NCBI GenBank assembly: GCA_023416055.1
Contig: JAEZIH010000153.1
Span: forward strand, 1 to 13,767
DNA from: Pseudomonadota bacterium
GTDB lineage: Bacteria; Pseudomonadota; Alphaproteobacteria; Caulobacterales; Caulobacteraceae
Length of the DNA stretch: 13,767 bases
Reading direction: 5' to 3'
In this document: positions 1 to 6,742 of the stretch, one piece after another
Position numbering within the stretch: position 1 is the stretch's first letter
How the letters are laid out: every line of letters begins with the position of its first letter
Translations under genes and position numbers: made by a program
The notes under the pieces: generated by a model
Told to the model about the DNA's origin: nothing
Databases searched by the model: none
What the model saw: only the letters and a program-made list of their open reading frames with translations

Positions 1-819
1 GCGGAAGTCGCCGATCGTCCAGGGCCCGGAGAAGTAGAAGCTGAACCAGCCGCGTTCGAACTCCGTCCAGACGTTGGAGATCTGCGCCGCCGAGGCCACC
101 GGGGCGAGGCCCTCGTCGAACAGGCTCTTGTAGAAGGCCAGGGCGGCGATGAAGGACGGGCTGGAGAAATTGCCGCGCGTCGCCTCGTCCCTCAGCAACG
201 GTTCGTCGCCCTGCAGGCCGAAGGTCAGCAGCTGTTCGAACTCGTTCAGCGGCAGCAGCACGGCGTAGCGGTCGGCCCCGACGACCCGCTTGACCGCGTG
301 CATGGCCTGTTTCCAGCCGGCCCAGGTCTGCGGCACGGCGGCATGGCCCGCCTGCGCCAGCAGGTCGCTGCGATAGAAGATCAGCCGGGTGTCCACGTAC
401 CACGGCACCCCGGCCACCCGCCCGTCGATGCGGTTGGTGTCGAGCACGGCGGGGAACTGGTCGGTCAGCAGGTCGGAGGCGAAGTCCGGCAGGGCGCTGA
501 TCGCTCCGATCGCCGCCATCTCGGCCACCCAGGTGTTGCCGACCTGGCTGACGTCCGGCAGCGAGGAGCCGGCATAGGCGGTCAGCAGCTTCTGGTGCGC
601 CGCCGTCCACGGCAACGCCTGCACCTCGACGCGGATGCCCGGGTTGCGGCGCTCGAACTCGGGCAGGATCTGCGGGACGTTGGTGGCCTCGTTGCCCATG
701 GCCCAGAAGCGCAGGCGGGTGACCCCCGCCTCGCCGCGCCCGCAGCCGCTCAGGCCGGTCGCGGCGGCGCCGGCCATCAGGCCCAGAGCCGTCCGTCGAT
801 CCGGCCGCGCCGAGATCAT
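1..819 (-). CDS. Sugar ABC transporter substrate-binding lipoprotein (family 1), 3' end beyond window
   Basis: The minus-strand frame is open from an ATG at 819 to the window edge (273 codons, no stop), so the C-terminal third or so is missing. The N-terminus has RR at residues 8-9, a hydrophobic stretch and a lipobox LSGC with Cys26 as the probable lipidation site. A family-1 extracellular solute-binding fold follows: LRFWAMG at about 36-42, an EFERRNPGI segment at 54-62, SLPDVSQVGNTW at 86-97, and PWYVDTRLIFYRSDLL at 139-154, which is typical of sugar-binding proteins of CUT1 importers. The ATG overlaps the stop of the upstream hydrolase gene as ATGA, so the two are probably translationally coupled. 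The expected role is periplasmic capture of an oligosaccharide released by that hydrolase. Permease genes should follow beyond the left edge. The exact ligand cannot be read from the sequence. Confidence 0.9.
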   Translation of the reverse strand, partial: MISARPDRRTALGLMAGAAATGLSGCGRGEAGVTRLRFWAMGNEATNVPQILPEFERRNPGIRVEVQALPWTAAHQKLLTAYAGSSLPDVSQVGNTWVAEMAAIGAISALPDFASDLLTDQFPAVLDTNRIDGRVAGVPWYVDTRLIFYRSDLLAQAGHAAVPQTWAGWKQAMHAVKRVVGADRYAVLLPLNEFEQLLTFGLQGDEPLLRDEATRGNFSSPSFIAALAFYKSLFDEGLAPVASAAQISNVWTEFERGWFSFYFSGPWTIGDFR

Positions 820-2258
820 GCCCTGTCCAGCCAGCCGCCCGTGAATCCGGCGACCTTCAGGCCGCGGATGAGGTTCGGCTCATGCCGCATGCGCTTCCAC
901 ACCGCGTCCGAACGGTGGTTCTCGATCTGGATGACGATCGGCCCCTGGTCGATGCCCAGGTAGTCGTCGTCGACCCAGCCCACGCCGGGCACGATGCGAC
1001 CGTGCTGCAGGGCGGCGCCGGTCTCCCGCAGGGTGGGGTTGAAGGAGTCGAGGAAGCCGTACTCGCCATAGATGCCCGCGCCGTAGCGGGCCTTCAGGGC
1101 CTTGAAGCAGGCGGTCACCTCGTCCGGGGCGAAGGGCATCGAACCAAGCGCCGCCGTCGGCGCAAGGGTGCCGTCGTCCCGCTCGCCCGGGCCGCGCGCC
1201 GAATAGCTGAAGAACTGCCGCTCGCGGCCGTCGATGACCTGTTTGAAGTCGCCCGGCCCGTCACAGGCCGTCAGGCCCCAGACGTCGGCCGAATAGCCGG
1301 CCCAGCCGTTGGTGTTGCGGATGGCGTGGTTGCGCTGCGCCGCCACGGCCCGGACGCTGTTCTGGAAATAGTCGAAGCCCGGGATCTCCGCCTGTTTCGC
1401 GCGCAGGAATTCATCGTGGATGCCGCGGAAGTCCACGAACATGTGGCTGTACTGGTGCCCGAACATGGGCGCGAAATGCAGGTGCGCCGGGCCGTACTCG
1501 TCGGTCCAGCTGCGGTCGTAGACGCTGCACCATTCGTCCCAGATCGCCCTGGGCAGCGGGTGGGTCGGGCTGCCCATGGCCAGCAGCAGGACCAGCATGC
1601 CCTCGTTGTAGACGTTCCAGTCGGCCGCGATGAAGCCGCTCTCCGGCTTCCATCCCATGGTGATGCGGTTGGGCCGGACCTCGGCCCAGTCCCACTCCAC
1701 GCGCTCGTAGATGGCCTGCGCCAGCCGGCGGATTTCGCCCTCGTCGGGGTGGTCGCCGTCGAACCACTGCGCCGCGAACAGCATGCCGCCCAGCAGCAGG
1801 GCGGTATCGACCGTCGACAGCTCGTTGTCGCGGTAGCGGTGGCCGGTGTCGGTTTCGAGGAAGTGGTAGAAGAAGCCCTTGTAGCCCGACACGCCGGTCG
1901 CCTCGGGCCCCTGCGGCGCGTCATGGAAGAAGCGCATGGTGGTCAGGGTGCGCTCGCGCGCATCCTCGCGGCTCATCCAGCCGCGCTCGACGCCGATCGG
2001 CCAGCAGGTCAGGGCGAAGCCCACGGCGGCGATGGAGGCGAAGGTCTTCCTGGGCCAGCGGTCAGGGGTCAGACCGTTGGCGCGATTGGTGACGTGGGCG
2101 AACCAGCGGAAGGTGCGCTCCTGCAGTTCATCCAGTTCCGGATCCACCAGTCCGCCGCCGGAGGTGAAGGGCGCGCCCCCCGCGCCGCCGGCGCAGGCCG
2201 CGAGCCCCATAGCACCGAGGCCCGCGGCTGAACCCATCAGGAAACGGCGACGATCCAT
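816..2258 (-). CDS. Glucoamylase-like (PF10091 / GH144-type) Tat-exported lipoprotein glycoside hydrolase
   Basis: A 480-residue protein from the ATG at 2258. It begins MDRRRFLMGS, a twin-arginine motif, followed by a hydrophobic stretch and a lipobox LAAC (Cys22), so it is probably a Tat-exported periplasmic or outer-membrane lipoprotein. The rest looks like the (alpha/alpha)6 glycoamylase-like domain PF10091: NELSTVDTALLLGG (145-158), DWNVYNEGML (213-222), GYSADVWGLTACDGP (321-335), DDGTLAPTAALGSMPFAP (361-378) and DQGPIVIQIENHRS (437-450). Characterised members with this architecture are endo-beta-1,2-glucanases (GH144); activity on another beta-glucan is possible. Alternative starts are ATG at 2273 (485 aa) and TTG at 2279 (487 aa). 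The 2258 start places RRR at the normal Tat position, with a weak GAGAG about 9 nt upstream. The gene follows the TonB receptor across a terminator and overlaps the binding-protein gene by 4 nt. Confidence 0.9.
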   Translation of the reverse strand: MDRRRFLMGSAAGLGAMGLAACAGGAGGAPFTSGGGLVDPELDELQERTFRWFAHVTNRANGLTPDRWPRKTFASIAAVGFALTCWPIGVERGWMSREDARERTLTTMRFFHDAPQGPEATGVSGYKGFFYHFLETDTGHRYRDNELSTVDTALLLGGMLFAAQWFDGDHPDEGEIRRLAQAIYERVEWDWAEVRPNRITMGWKPESGFIAADWNVYNEGMLVLLLAMGSPTHPLPRAIWDEWCSVYDRSWTDEYGPAHLHFAPMFGHQYSHMFVDFRGIHDEFLRAKQAEIPGFDYFQNSVRAVAAQRNHAIRNTNGWAGYSADVWGLTACDGPGDFKQVIDGRERQFFSYSARGPGERDDGTLAPTAALGSMPFAPDEVTACFKALKARYGAGIYGEYGFLDSFNPTLRETGAALQHGRIVPGVGWVDDDYLGIDQGPIVIQIENHRSDAVWKRMRHEPNLIRGLKVAGFTGGWLDRA

Positions 2259-2293
2259 GGCGACGACTCTCATACTCAAAACGGGGGCTCGTC

Positions 2294-2336
2294 AAAAAAA
2301 TCGGCCGCCCCCCGCGCGAGCGGAGGAGCGGCCGAT
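2294..2336 (-). terminator. Rho-independent terminator after the TonB-dependent receptor gene
   Basis: Read on the minus strand, a perfect 9-bp inverted repeat (ATCGGCCGC at 2336-2328 and GCGGCCGAT at 2308-2300) encloses a 19-nt GC-rich loop that can pair further (CCGC/GCGG). A run of seven T (2300-2294) follows at once. It begins 14 nt after the receptor stop codon. This is the clearest intrinsic terminator in the window. Only 35 nt (or 20 nt with the ATG at 2273) separate the T-tract from the hydrolase start. Confidence 0.9.
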
Positions 2337-2349
2337 GGTACTCAGGAGA

Positions 2350-5300
2350 TCAGAAGCTGTAGCGCATGCCCAGTTGGAAGGTGCGGGTGGGGTACAGCAC
2401 GCGGGACGGCCGTTCGAAGTTGGGGTTCGGGCTGGCCGCCGAGCCCGTGCCTCCGTCGAAGCCGGCGAAGTTGTCGAAGTTGAAGACGTTGATCGCGTCG
2501 ACGTACAGCTCCAGTTCCGACGCATTCCAGAGCTCGAAGGTCTTCGTCAGACGAAGATCGAGGTTCCGGTAGGCCCACGAGTTCGGGATGATGAAGTTGT
2601 ACTGCTGCGGCCGGCCGTGGTTCGGGCGATAAACGAAGGTCGGTCCACGATCGTCGAACACGTCGAACGGCGTGCCCGAGCCCAGCGTCAGAATGCCCGA
2701 CAGGCGGAAATCCCACGGCAGGTCGACGATGCCGTTGGCGACGATCCGGTGACGCTCGTCATTGTCGGTCGGACGAACCGGCGAGGTTTCGATGCTGAAG
2801 CAGTCGAAGCAGAAGGCGTCACGACCGCCGTTCTGTTCAGCTTCCGACCACGTGTAGGCGACGTTCATCCCCCAGCCGGAGTCGGCTGTGTAGGGTTTGT
2901 CGAGCTTCACATACAGGGCGCGGAACTCGCGTTCCTTGTTGTGATCCGACACGAAATAGCCGCGGTACGGATTGTCGGCGCCCGGGCCGCAGAAACCGCC
3001 GTTGTCGCCGAAGCCGCCGCCGTCGTTCGGACGGTTCGGCTCGCGGCAGCGGGTCAGATACTGCCAGGTGAACTCGTTCTTGGTCTTGCCGTAGGCGAGG
3101 GTGAACTCGCTCTGCCATTCGCCGAGGCGCTGGCGCAGGCCCAGGTTGAACTGATCGGTCCGCGGCGGTTCGAAGTCGTTGGCCAGCAGGAAGACCTCGC
3201 CCTTGCCCGGGATGGTCGCGAGAACCGGATCCAGGCCGGCCGCGGTGCCGTAGGAGGGATCCCAAAGGATCGGATCCCCCGCTTCGCCCGGCAGGTCGAC
3301 GCCCGGGCCCGGATCGCGATCCTCGCCCACCGGCCGACCGGTGGTGCTGAAGAAGGCGTTCTGGCGGATGTCGAACGGCTTGACGATCTCGTCGTACGAG
3401 AAGTTGAAGTTGACCCGGTCGTAATAGCGGCCGGCGCCCCCGAAGATGACCGTGCTGCGGTCGCCGAAGACATCGTACGAGAAGCCGATGCGCGGCTGGA
3501 AGGCGCCGGCGAACGGGTCACGGTTGTCACCGGTCGAAATGTAATCGTCACGGTTGAACCAGCTCGGGGCGTAGCCGGCCGGCTTGCCGCCGTCCGTCGA
3601 AGCGATCCACTGGTCCAGGCCTGCGATCACATCGGCCGGAGTGACGTAGTCGTTGTTGTTCGCATTCGTTTCGTAGTCCCAGCGGAGGCCGAGATTTAGT
3701 TCAAGCTTGTCCGTGACCTGCCAGTCGTCCTGAATGTACAGGCCGATGACCTCGTTGTTCAGATCGACAGACGGGAACGAGCGGCCAAGTTCGACGCGAT
3801 ACGGGACGGTGTCGCTCCCGCTCAGCTCGGGACGACCGTCCAGATCGTAGAAGAAGAACGGGTTGCGCCCGAACTGCTTGTTGACCTGATAGTTCTGGAA
3901 CGAAACCTTGGCGCCCATCTTGATGGTGTGGAAGCCGTTCGCCTCGATATCGCTGAGTGTCAGGTCATTGCGGAACGTCAGGGCGTTGTCGCTGATGTCC
4001 TGGGTGCTGTCGCGGCCACCCAGATTCAGGATGGTGAAGCCGCCGAAATAGTCCGGATCGAACGCAGGCGTGCTGGTGTTGGAGTCCTCGAACCGCCGAT
4101 AGCTCCGCCCGACGTCCGAGAAGTTCGCCGCCCCCGGGTTGTAGTTGTAGTCCCGGTAATCGATGGCGAACTCGTTCAGGAACGAGTTCGTCCGCCATTG
4201 CCAGCGCAGGTTGCTGGAAAGCGTGGTCTGGGCGAGGTCGTTGGCGCGCTCGAAGGCGTCCGCGCCGCCGAAATCGCGCAGTTCCGACTCATCGCGCCAG
4301 GTGAGGCTCCAGTCCACGAGGTGCTCATCGGCCGGCTGCCAGCTGAGCTTGCCGAAGAATAGGTCTTCCTCGAAGGGCGCCCCGAAGGTGCCGATGTAGT
4401 CTGCGAACCGGGCCTCGTCGGCGAGGGTCGCGCGGTCGCCGAGGTCGACCGCCCTGGCCCGGCCTTCCTTCTTGCGCTCGTAGGTGCCGAAGAAGTGCAG
4501 TCGATCACGGATGATCGGCCCGCCGAGAGCGAAGCCGTACTGCTGCACCTCGAGGTCCGGCTCCTCGTTGCCGAAGTAGTCGGCGGAGACGAAATCCTGG
4601 TCGCGGTAGACGCCGAACACCTCGCCGTGGAACTCATTCGTGCCCGAACGGGTGACGGCGGTGATGATGGCGGACGAGGCCTGCTCGTACTCGGCCTTGA
4701 AGTTCTGGCTGACGACCCGGAACTCCTGGACGCCGGCTTGCGGGAACGGATTCCCGCGGCTGTCGTCCTGACCGATGATGCCGCCGGCGATGACGTTGGA
4801 CTTCAGGCTGGCCCCGTCGATGAAGGCGTTGACCGACTCGGCGCGCTGCCCCCCGGCGGTGATCTGTTGCTCCTCCGGGGTCAGGGAGAGCCGAACGCCC
4901 GGCGCGAGGGCGGCGAAGTTCAGGAAGTTGCGGTTGATCTGCGGCAGGGTGTTGATCTGCTGCGTGGTGACATTGGTGGCGTTCTCCGGGGTCCGGACCT
5001 CGGCGAGACGGCGGCCGGTGACGATGACGTCACCGACGTCAGTGGCGGACGTTTCGGTAGCGACCTCGCCGCCCACCGACAGATCCAGCTCCCCCACCTG
5101 CCCGACGCCGATGGTGACGACGTCGCTCGTGGTCTGACCGTCGGTCGTGGTGACGGCGATCTCATAGGTGCCCGGCCGCAGGCCGGACAGGATGTAGCCG
5201 CCATTCGCATTGGCCGTAGTGCGGGCAGTGAAGCCGGTGGCGAGGTCACGCGCCACCACCGTCGCTCCGGCTTCGGCGACGGCGCCTTCGGTCACGGAGC

Positions 5301-5412
5301 CCCGGATGGTCGAGGTCGCCACCTGCGCCGCGGCGCCGCTGGCCGCAGCCAGCGAGAGAGCGACGGCGAGAGCCGATCCGGCTCCAAGGAAGTATTTGGA
5401 TTTGCGGGACAT
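2350..5412 (-). CDS. TonB-dependent receptor with carboxypeptidase-regulatory-like N-terminal domain
   Basis: A 1020-residue outer-membrane active transporter, here probably for an oligosaccharide. Residues 1-30 are a Sec signal peptide ending ASGAAAQ. Residues 34-113 form a carboxypeptidase-regulatory-like beta-sandwich (STIRGSVTEG, NGGYILSGLRPGTYEI). A TonB-box-like DVIVTGRR lies at 129-135, then the plug (about 142-260: QINTLPQINRNF, AFIDGASLKSN, TAVTRSGTNEFHGEVFG) and a large beta-barrel ending in the canonical C-terminal Phe (GMRYSF). The open frame extends to 5541, but the ATG at 5412 has an AGGGGGAG ribosome site about 8 nt upstream and starts the signal peptide directly. Its ATG overlaps the lacI stop (TAATG), so the two share a transcript. 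No SusD-like partner is present, as usual in Proteobacteria. The protein has only four cysteines (789, 808, 868, 871), all late in the barrel. Confidence 0.95.
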   Translation of the reverse strand: MSRKSKYFLGAGSALAVALSLAAASGAAAQVATSTIRGSVTEGAVAEAGATVVARDLATGFTARTTANANGGYILSGLRPGTYEIAVTTTDGQTTSDVVTIGVGQVGELDLSVGGEVATETSATDVGDVIVTGRRLAEVRTPENATNVTTQQINTLPQINRNFLNFAALAPGVRLSLTPEEQQITAGGQRAESVNAFIDGASLKSNVIAGGIIGQDDSRGNPFPQAGVQEFRVVSQNFKAEYEQASSAIITAVTRSGTNEFHGEVFGVYRDQDFVSADYFGNEEPDLEVQQYGFALGGPIIRDRLHFFGTYERKKEGRARAVDLGDRATLADEARFADYIGTFGAPFEEDLFFGKLSWQPADEHLVDWSLTWRDESELRDFGGADAFERANDLAQTTLSSNLRWQWRTNSFLNEFAIDYRDYNYNPGAANFSDVGRSYRRFEDSNTSTPAFDPDYFGGFTILNLGGRDSTQDISDNALTFRNDLTLSDIEANGFHTIKMGAKVSFQNYQVNKQFGRNPFFFYDLDGRPELSGSDTVPYRVELGRSFPSVDLNNEVIGLYIQDDWQVTDKLELNLGLRWDYETNANNNDYVTPADVIAGLDQWIASTDGGKPAGYAPSWFNRDDYISTGDNRDPFAGAFQPRIGFSYDVFGDRSTVIFGGAGRYYDRVNFNFSYDEIVKPFDIRQNAFFSTTGRPVGEDRDPGPGVDLPGEAGDPILWDPSYGTAAGLDPVLATIPGKGEVFLLANDFEPPRTDQFNLGLRQRLGEWQSEFTLAYGKTKNEFTWQYLTRCREPNRPNDGGGFGDNGGFCGPGADNPYRGYFVSDHNKEREFRALYVKLDKPYTADSGWGMNVAYTWSEAEQNGGRDAFCFDCFSIETSPVRPTDNDERHRIVANGIVDLPWDFRLSGILTLGSGTPFDVFDDRGPTFVYRPNHGRPQQYNFIIPNSWAYRNLDLRLTKTFELWNASELELYVDAINVFNFDNFAGFDGGTGSAASPNPNFERPSRVLYPTRTFQLGMRYSF

Positions 5413-6485
5413 TATGGGTTCTCCCCCTTGCGAAGCGATGAGCCGGCGGCTTCGGGAAGCCGCTGGGCGGATGTGGGCTGGTGTCTGGTGGACGGCAGGC
5501 TGGACGGGCGGACAACCAGTCGGGGCCGAACGGTTTCGCAAGCCGTGTCGGCCGGCGTGTCCAGTGCGCCGTCAATTATCCGGACAAGGCGTTCGAGCGC
5601 GCTTCGGCCGGTCTCGGCGATGCGGATGCCGAGGGTTGTCAGGCCCGGCCGCATCAGGGCCGCCATCGGCACGTCGTCGAAGCCGACGATGGCGATGTCG
5701 TCGGGCACGGCCAGGCCGGCGTCCTGCAGGGCCAGCAGGGCCCCGACGGCCATCATGTCATTGCCGGCGAAGATGGCGTCCGGACGCTCCGGAGCCTGGG
5801 CCAGCCCGGCGGCGGCGCGATGGCCGGAGGCCTGGTCGAACGAGCCCTCGACGACCTGGGTGGGCAGGCCCGCCCGCGCCATGGCCTCCAGATAGCCCGC
5901 CAGCCGGGCCTCGGCCTCGAGGTTGCCGGCCGGGCCGGCAATGTGGGCGATGCGGCGGCGACCGGTCTCGATCAGATGCTCGACCGCCTGCACGGCGCCG
6001 CCGTGGTTGTCGACCACGATCGAGGGCCGTCCCGCCCCTGCCCCGCCGTTCATCAGCAGCACCGGCAGGCGGCCGGCCAGGCTGGTGGCGAGGTTGGCGG
6101 CGTCGAGGTGGGGCGACAGCACGATCAGGCCGTCGACCCGGCCGCGCATCGAGCGGATCGCGGCCGAGGCCTCCTCGGCGTCGTCGTGCGAACTGGAGAC
6201 GATCAGGTGGTAGCCGAGGGCGCGCGCGCCTACGTCCATGCCGCGGATCAGCTCGGAGAAGAATTCGCCGTACAGGTCGGGCAGGATGACGCCGATCGTC
6301 TGGGTCTTGCTGGTCGACAGGCTGCGGGCGCCGGAATGCGGCACGTACTGCAGCGCCTCCACCGCCTCCATCACCTTCTTGCGGGTCGCTTCGGTGACCG
6401 GACCGGCGCCGGTCAGGACGCGGGACACAGAAGCGACGGACACCTCCGCCCGTTCGGCGACGTCACGGATCGTCGCCGGCTTCAC
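5412..6485 (-). CDS. LacI-family transcriptional repressor
   Basis: A 357-residue protein starting at GTG (6485). The N-terminal helix-turn-helix is ATIRDVAERAEVSVASVSRVL (about 4-24). The hinge YVPHSGARSLS (47-57) carries the Ala-Arg-x-Leu that inserts in the minor groove, and a periplasmic-binding-protein-like sensor domain runs from TIGVILPD (63-70) to about 330 (IFAGNDMMAVG and IAIVGFDDVPMA are typical). It probably senses an incoming sugar and represses both its own operon and the divergent beta-glucosidase through the operator at 6594-6607. The last 26 or so residues (from STRHQP) extend past the usual family end and run through the Shine-Dalgarno of the receptor gene to a TAA that overlaps the receptor ATG. 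No good ribosome site precedes the GTG; AGGAG is about 30 nt upstream. The start is chosen from family alignment memory of the LacI N-terminus. Confidence 0.93.
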   Translation of the reverse strand: MKPATIRDVAERAEVSVASVSRVLTGAGPVTEATRKKVMEAVEALQYVPHSGARSLSTSKTQTIGVILPDLYGEFFSELIRGMDVGARALGYHLIVSSSHDDAEEASAAIRSMRGRVDGLIVLSPHLDAANLATSLAGRLPVLLMNGGAGAGRPSIVVDNHGGAVQAVEHLIETGRRRIAHIAGPAGNLEAEARLAGYLEAMARAGLPTQVVEGSFDQASGHRAAAGLAQAPERPDAIFAGNDMMAVGALLALQDAGLAVPDDIAIVGFDDVPMAALMRPGLTTLGIRIAETGRSALERLVRIIDGALDTPADTACETVRPRLVVRPSSLPSTRHQPTSAQRLPEAAGSSLRKGENP

Positions 6486-6742
6486 GGGCGACCGCCCATG
6501 CGCGTTTTCGGAGTCGCTCCTGGCGCCAAAGTGTCTCTCCCTGACCGGCTCGGATCCCGGCCCGCTTGCCGCGGGTCCGTTCGCAAAATTCCGTGTAACC
6601 GATTACATGACACACTAGTAATGTCGCCCGCAAGTGCCCTAGTTTGGTCACAGGGAGGTTGTGCTCACGGCGCGACACGCGTACCGCCGGGACCTTTCCC
6701 GTTCGATTCAGTCAGTTTCCACCGCGTACAAGAGCCTCGCCC
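6486..6742. promoter_or_regulatory. Divergent control region between lacI-receptor operon and beta-glucosidase gene
   Basis: This 257-bp gene-free stretch holds the only locally AT-rich island of the area (about 6581-6625), including the LacI-type operator. It must carry promoters for both directions, but I see no convincing -35/-10 pair on either strand. A near-palindromic GC-rich stretch (6551-6579) would lie in the lacI leader. A GGGAGG at 6653-6658 is purine-rich but sits only 2-3 nt from TTG/GTG codons that open no family-like protein. Confidence 0.6.
6594..6607. promoter_or_regulatory. LacI-family operator (TGTAACCGATTACA)
   Basis: The 14-mer TGTAACCGATTACA matches the general LacI-family operator pattern TGNAANCGNTTNCA at every fixed position, with the central CpG typical of the family. 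Its arms TGTAA/TTACA are perfect inverted repeats. It lies 108 nt upstream of the lacI start and 135 nt upstream of the beta-glucosidase start, in an AT-rich island between the divergent genes. The natural ligand is the adjacent LacI-type protein. Site occupancy is inferred, not shown. Confidence 0.8.

Noticed and set aside
298..963. A 221-codon plus-strand frame at 298-963.
   Set aside because: It is antisense to the truncated sugar-binding protein, whose minus-strand frame is fully open with a lipobox and family motifs.
882..3699. Long plus-strand open frames (882-2231 and 1936-3699) opposite the hydrolase and receptor genes.
   Set aside because: They are antisense frames kept open by high GC at codon positions; the translations are low-complexity with no family motifs, while the minus strand has clear domain proteins.
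6594..6622. Plus-strand promoter using TGTAAC (6594-6599) as -35 and TAGTAA (6616-6621) as -10.
   Set aside because: The spacing of 16 is fine but the -35 matches TTGACA poorly, so it is not strong enough to list as a promoter.
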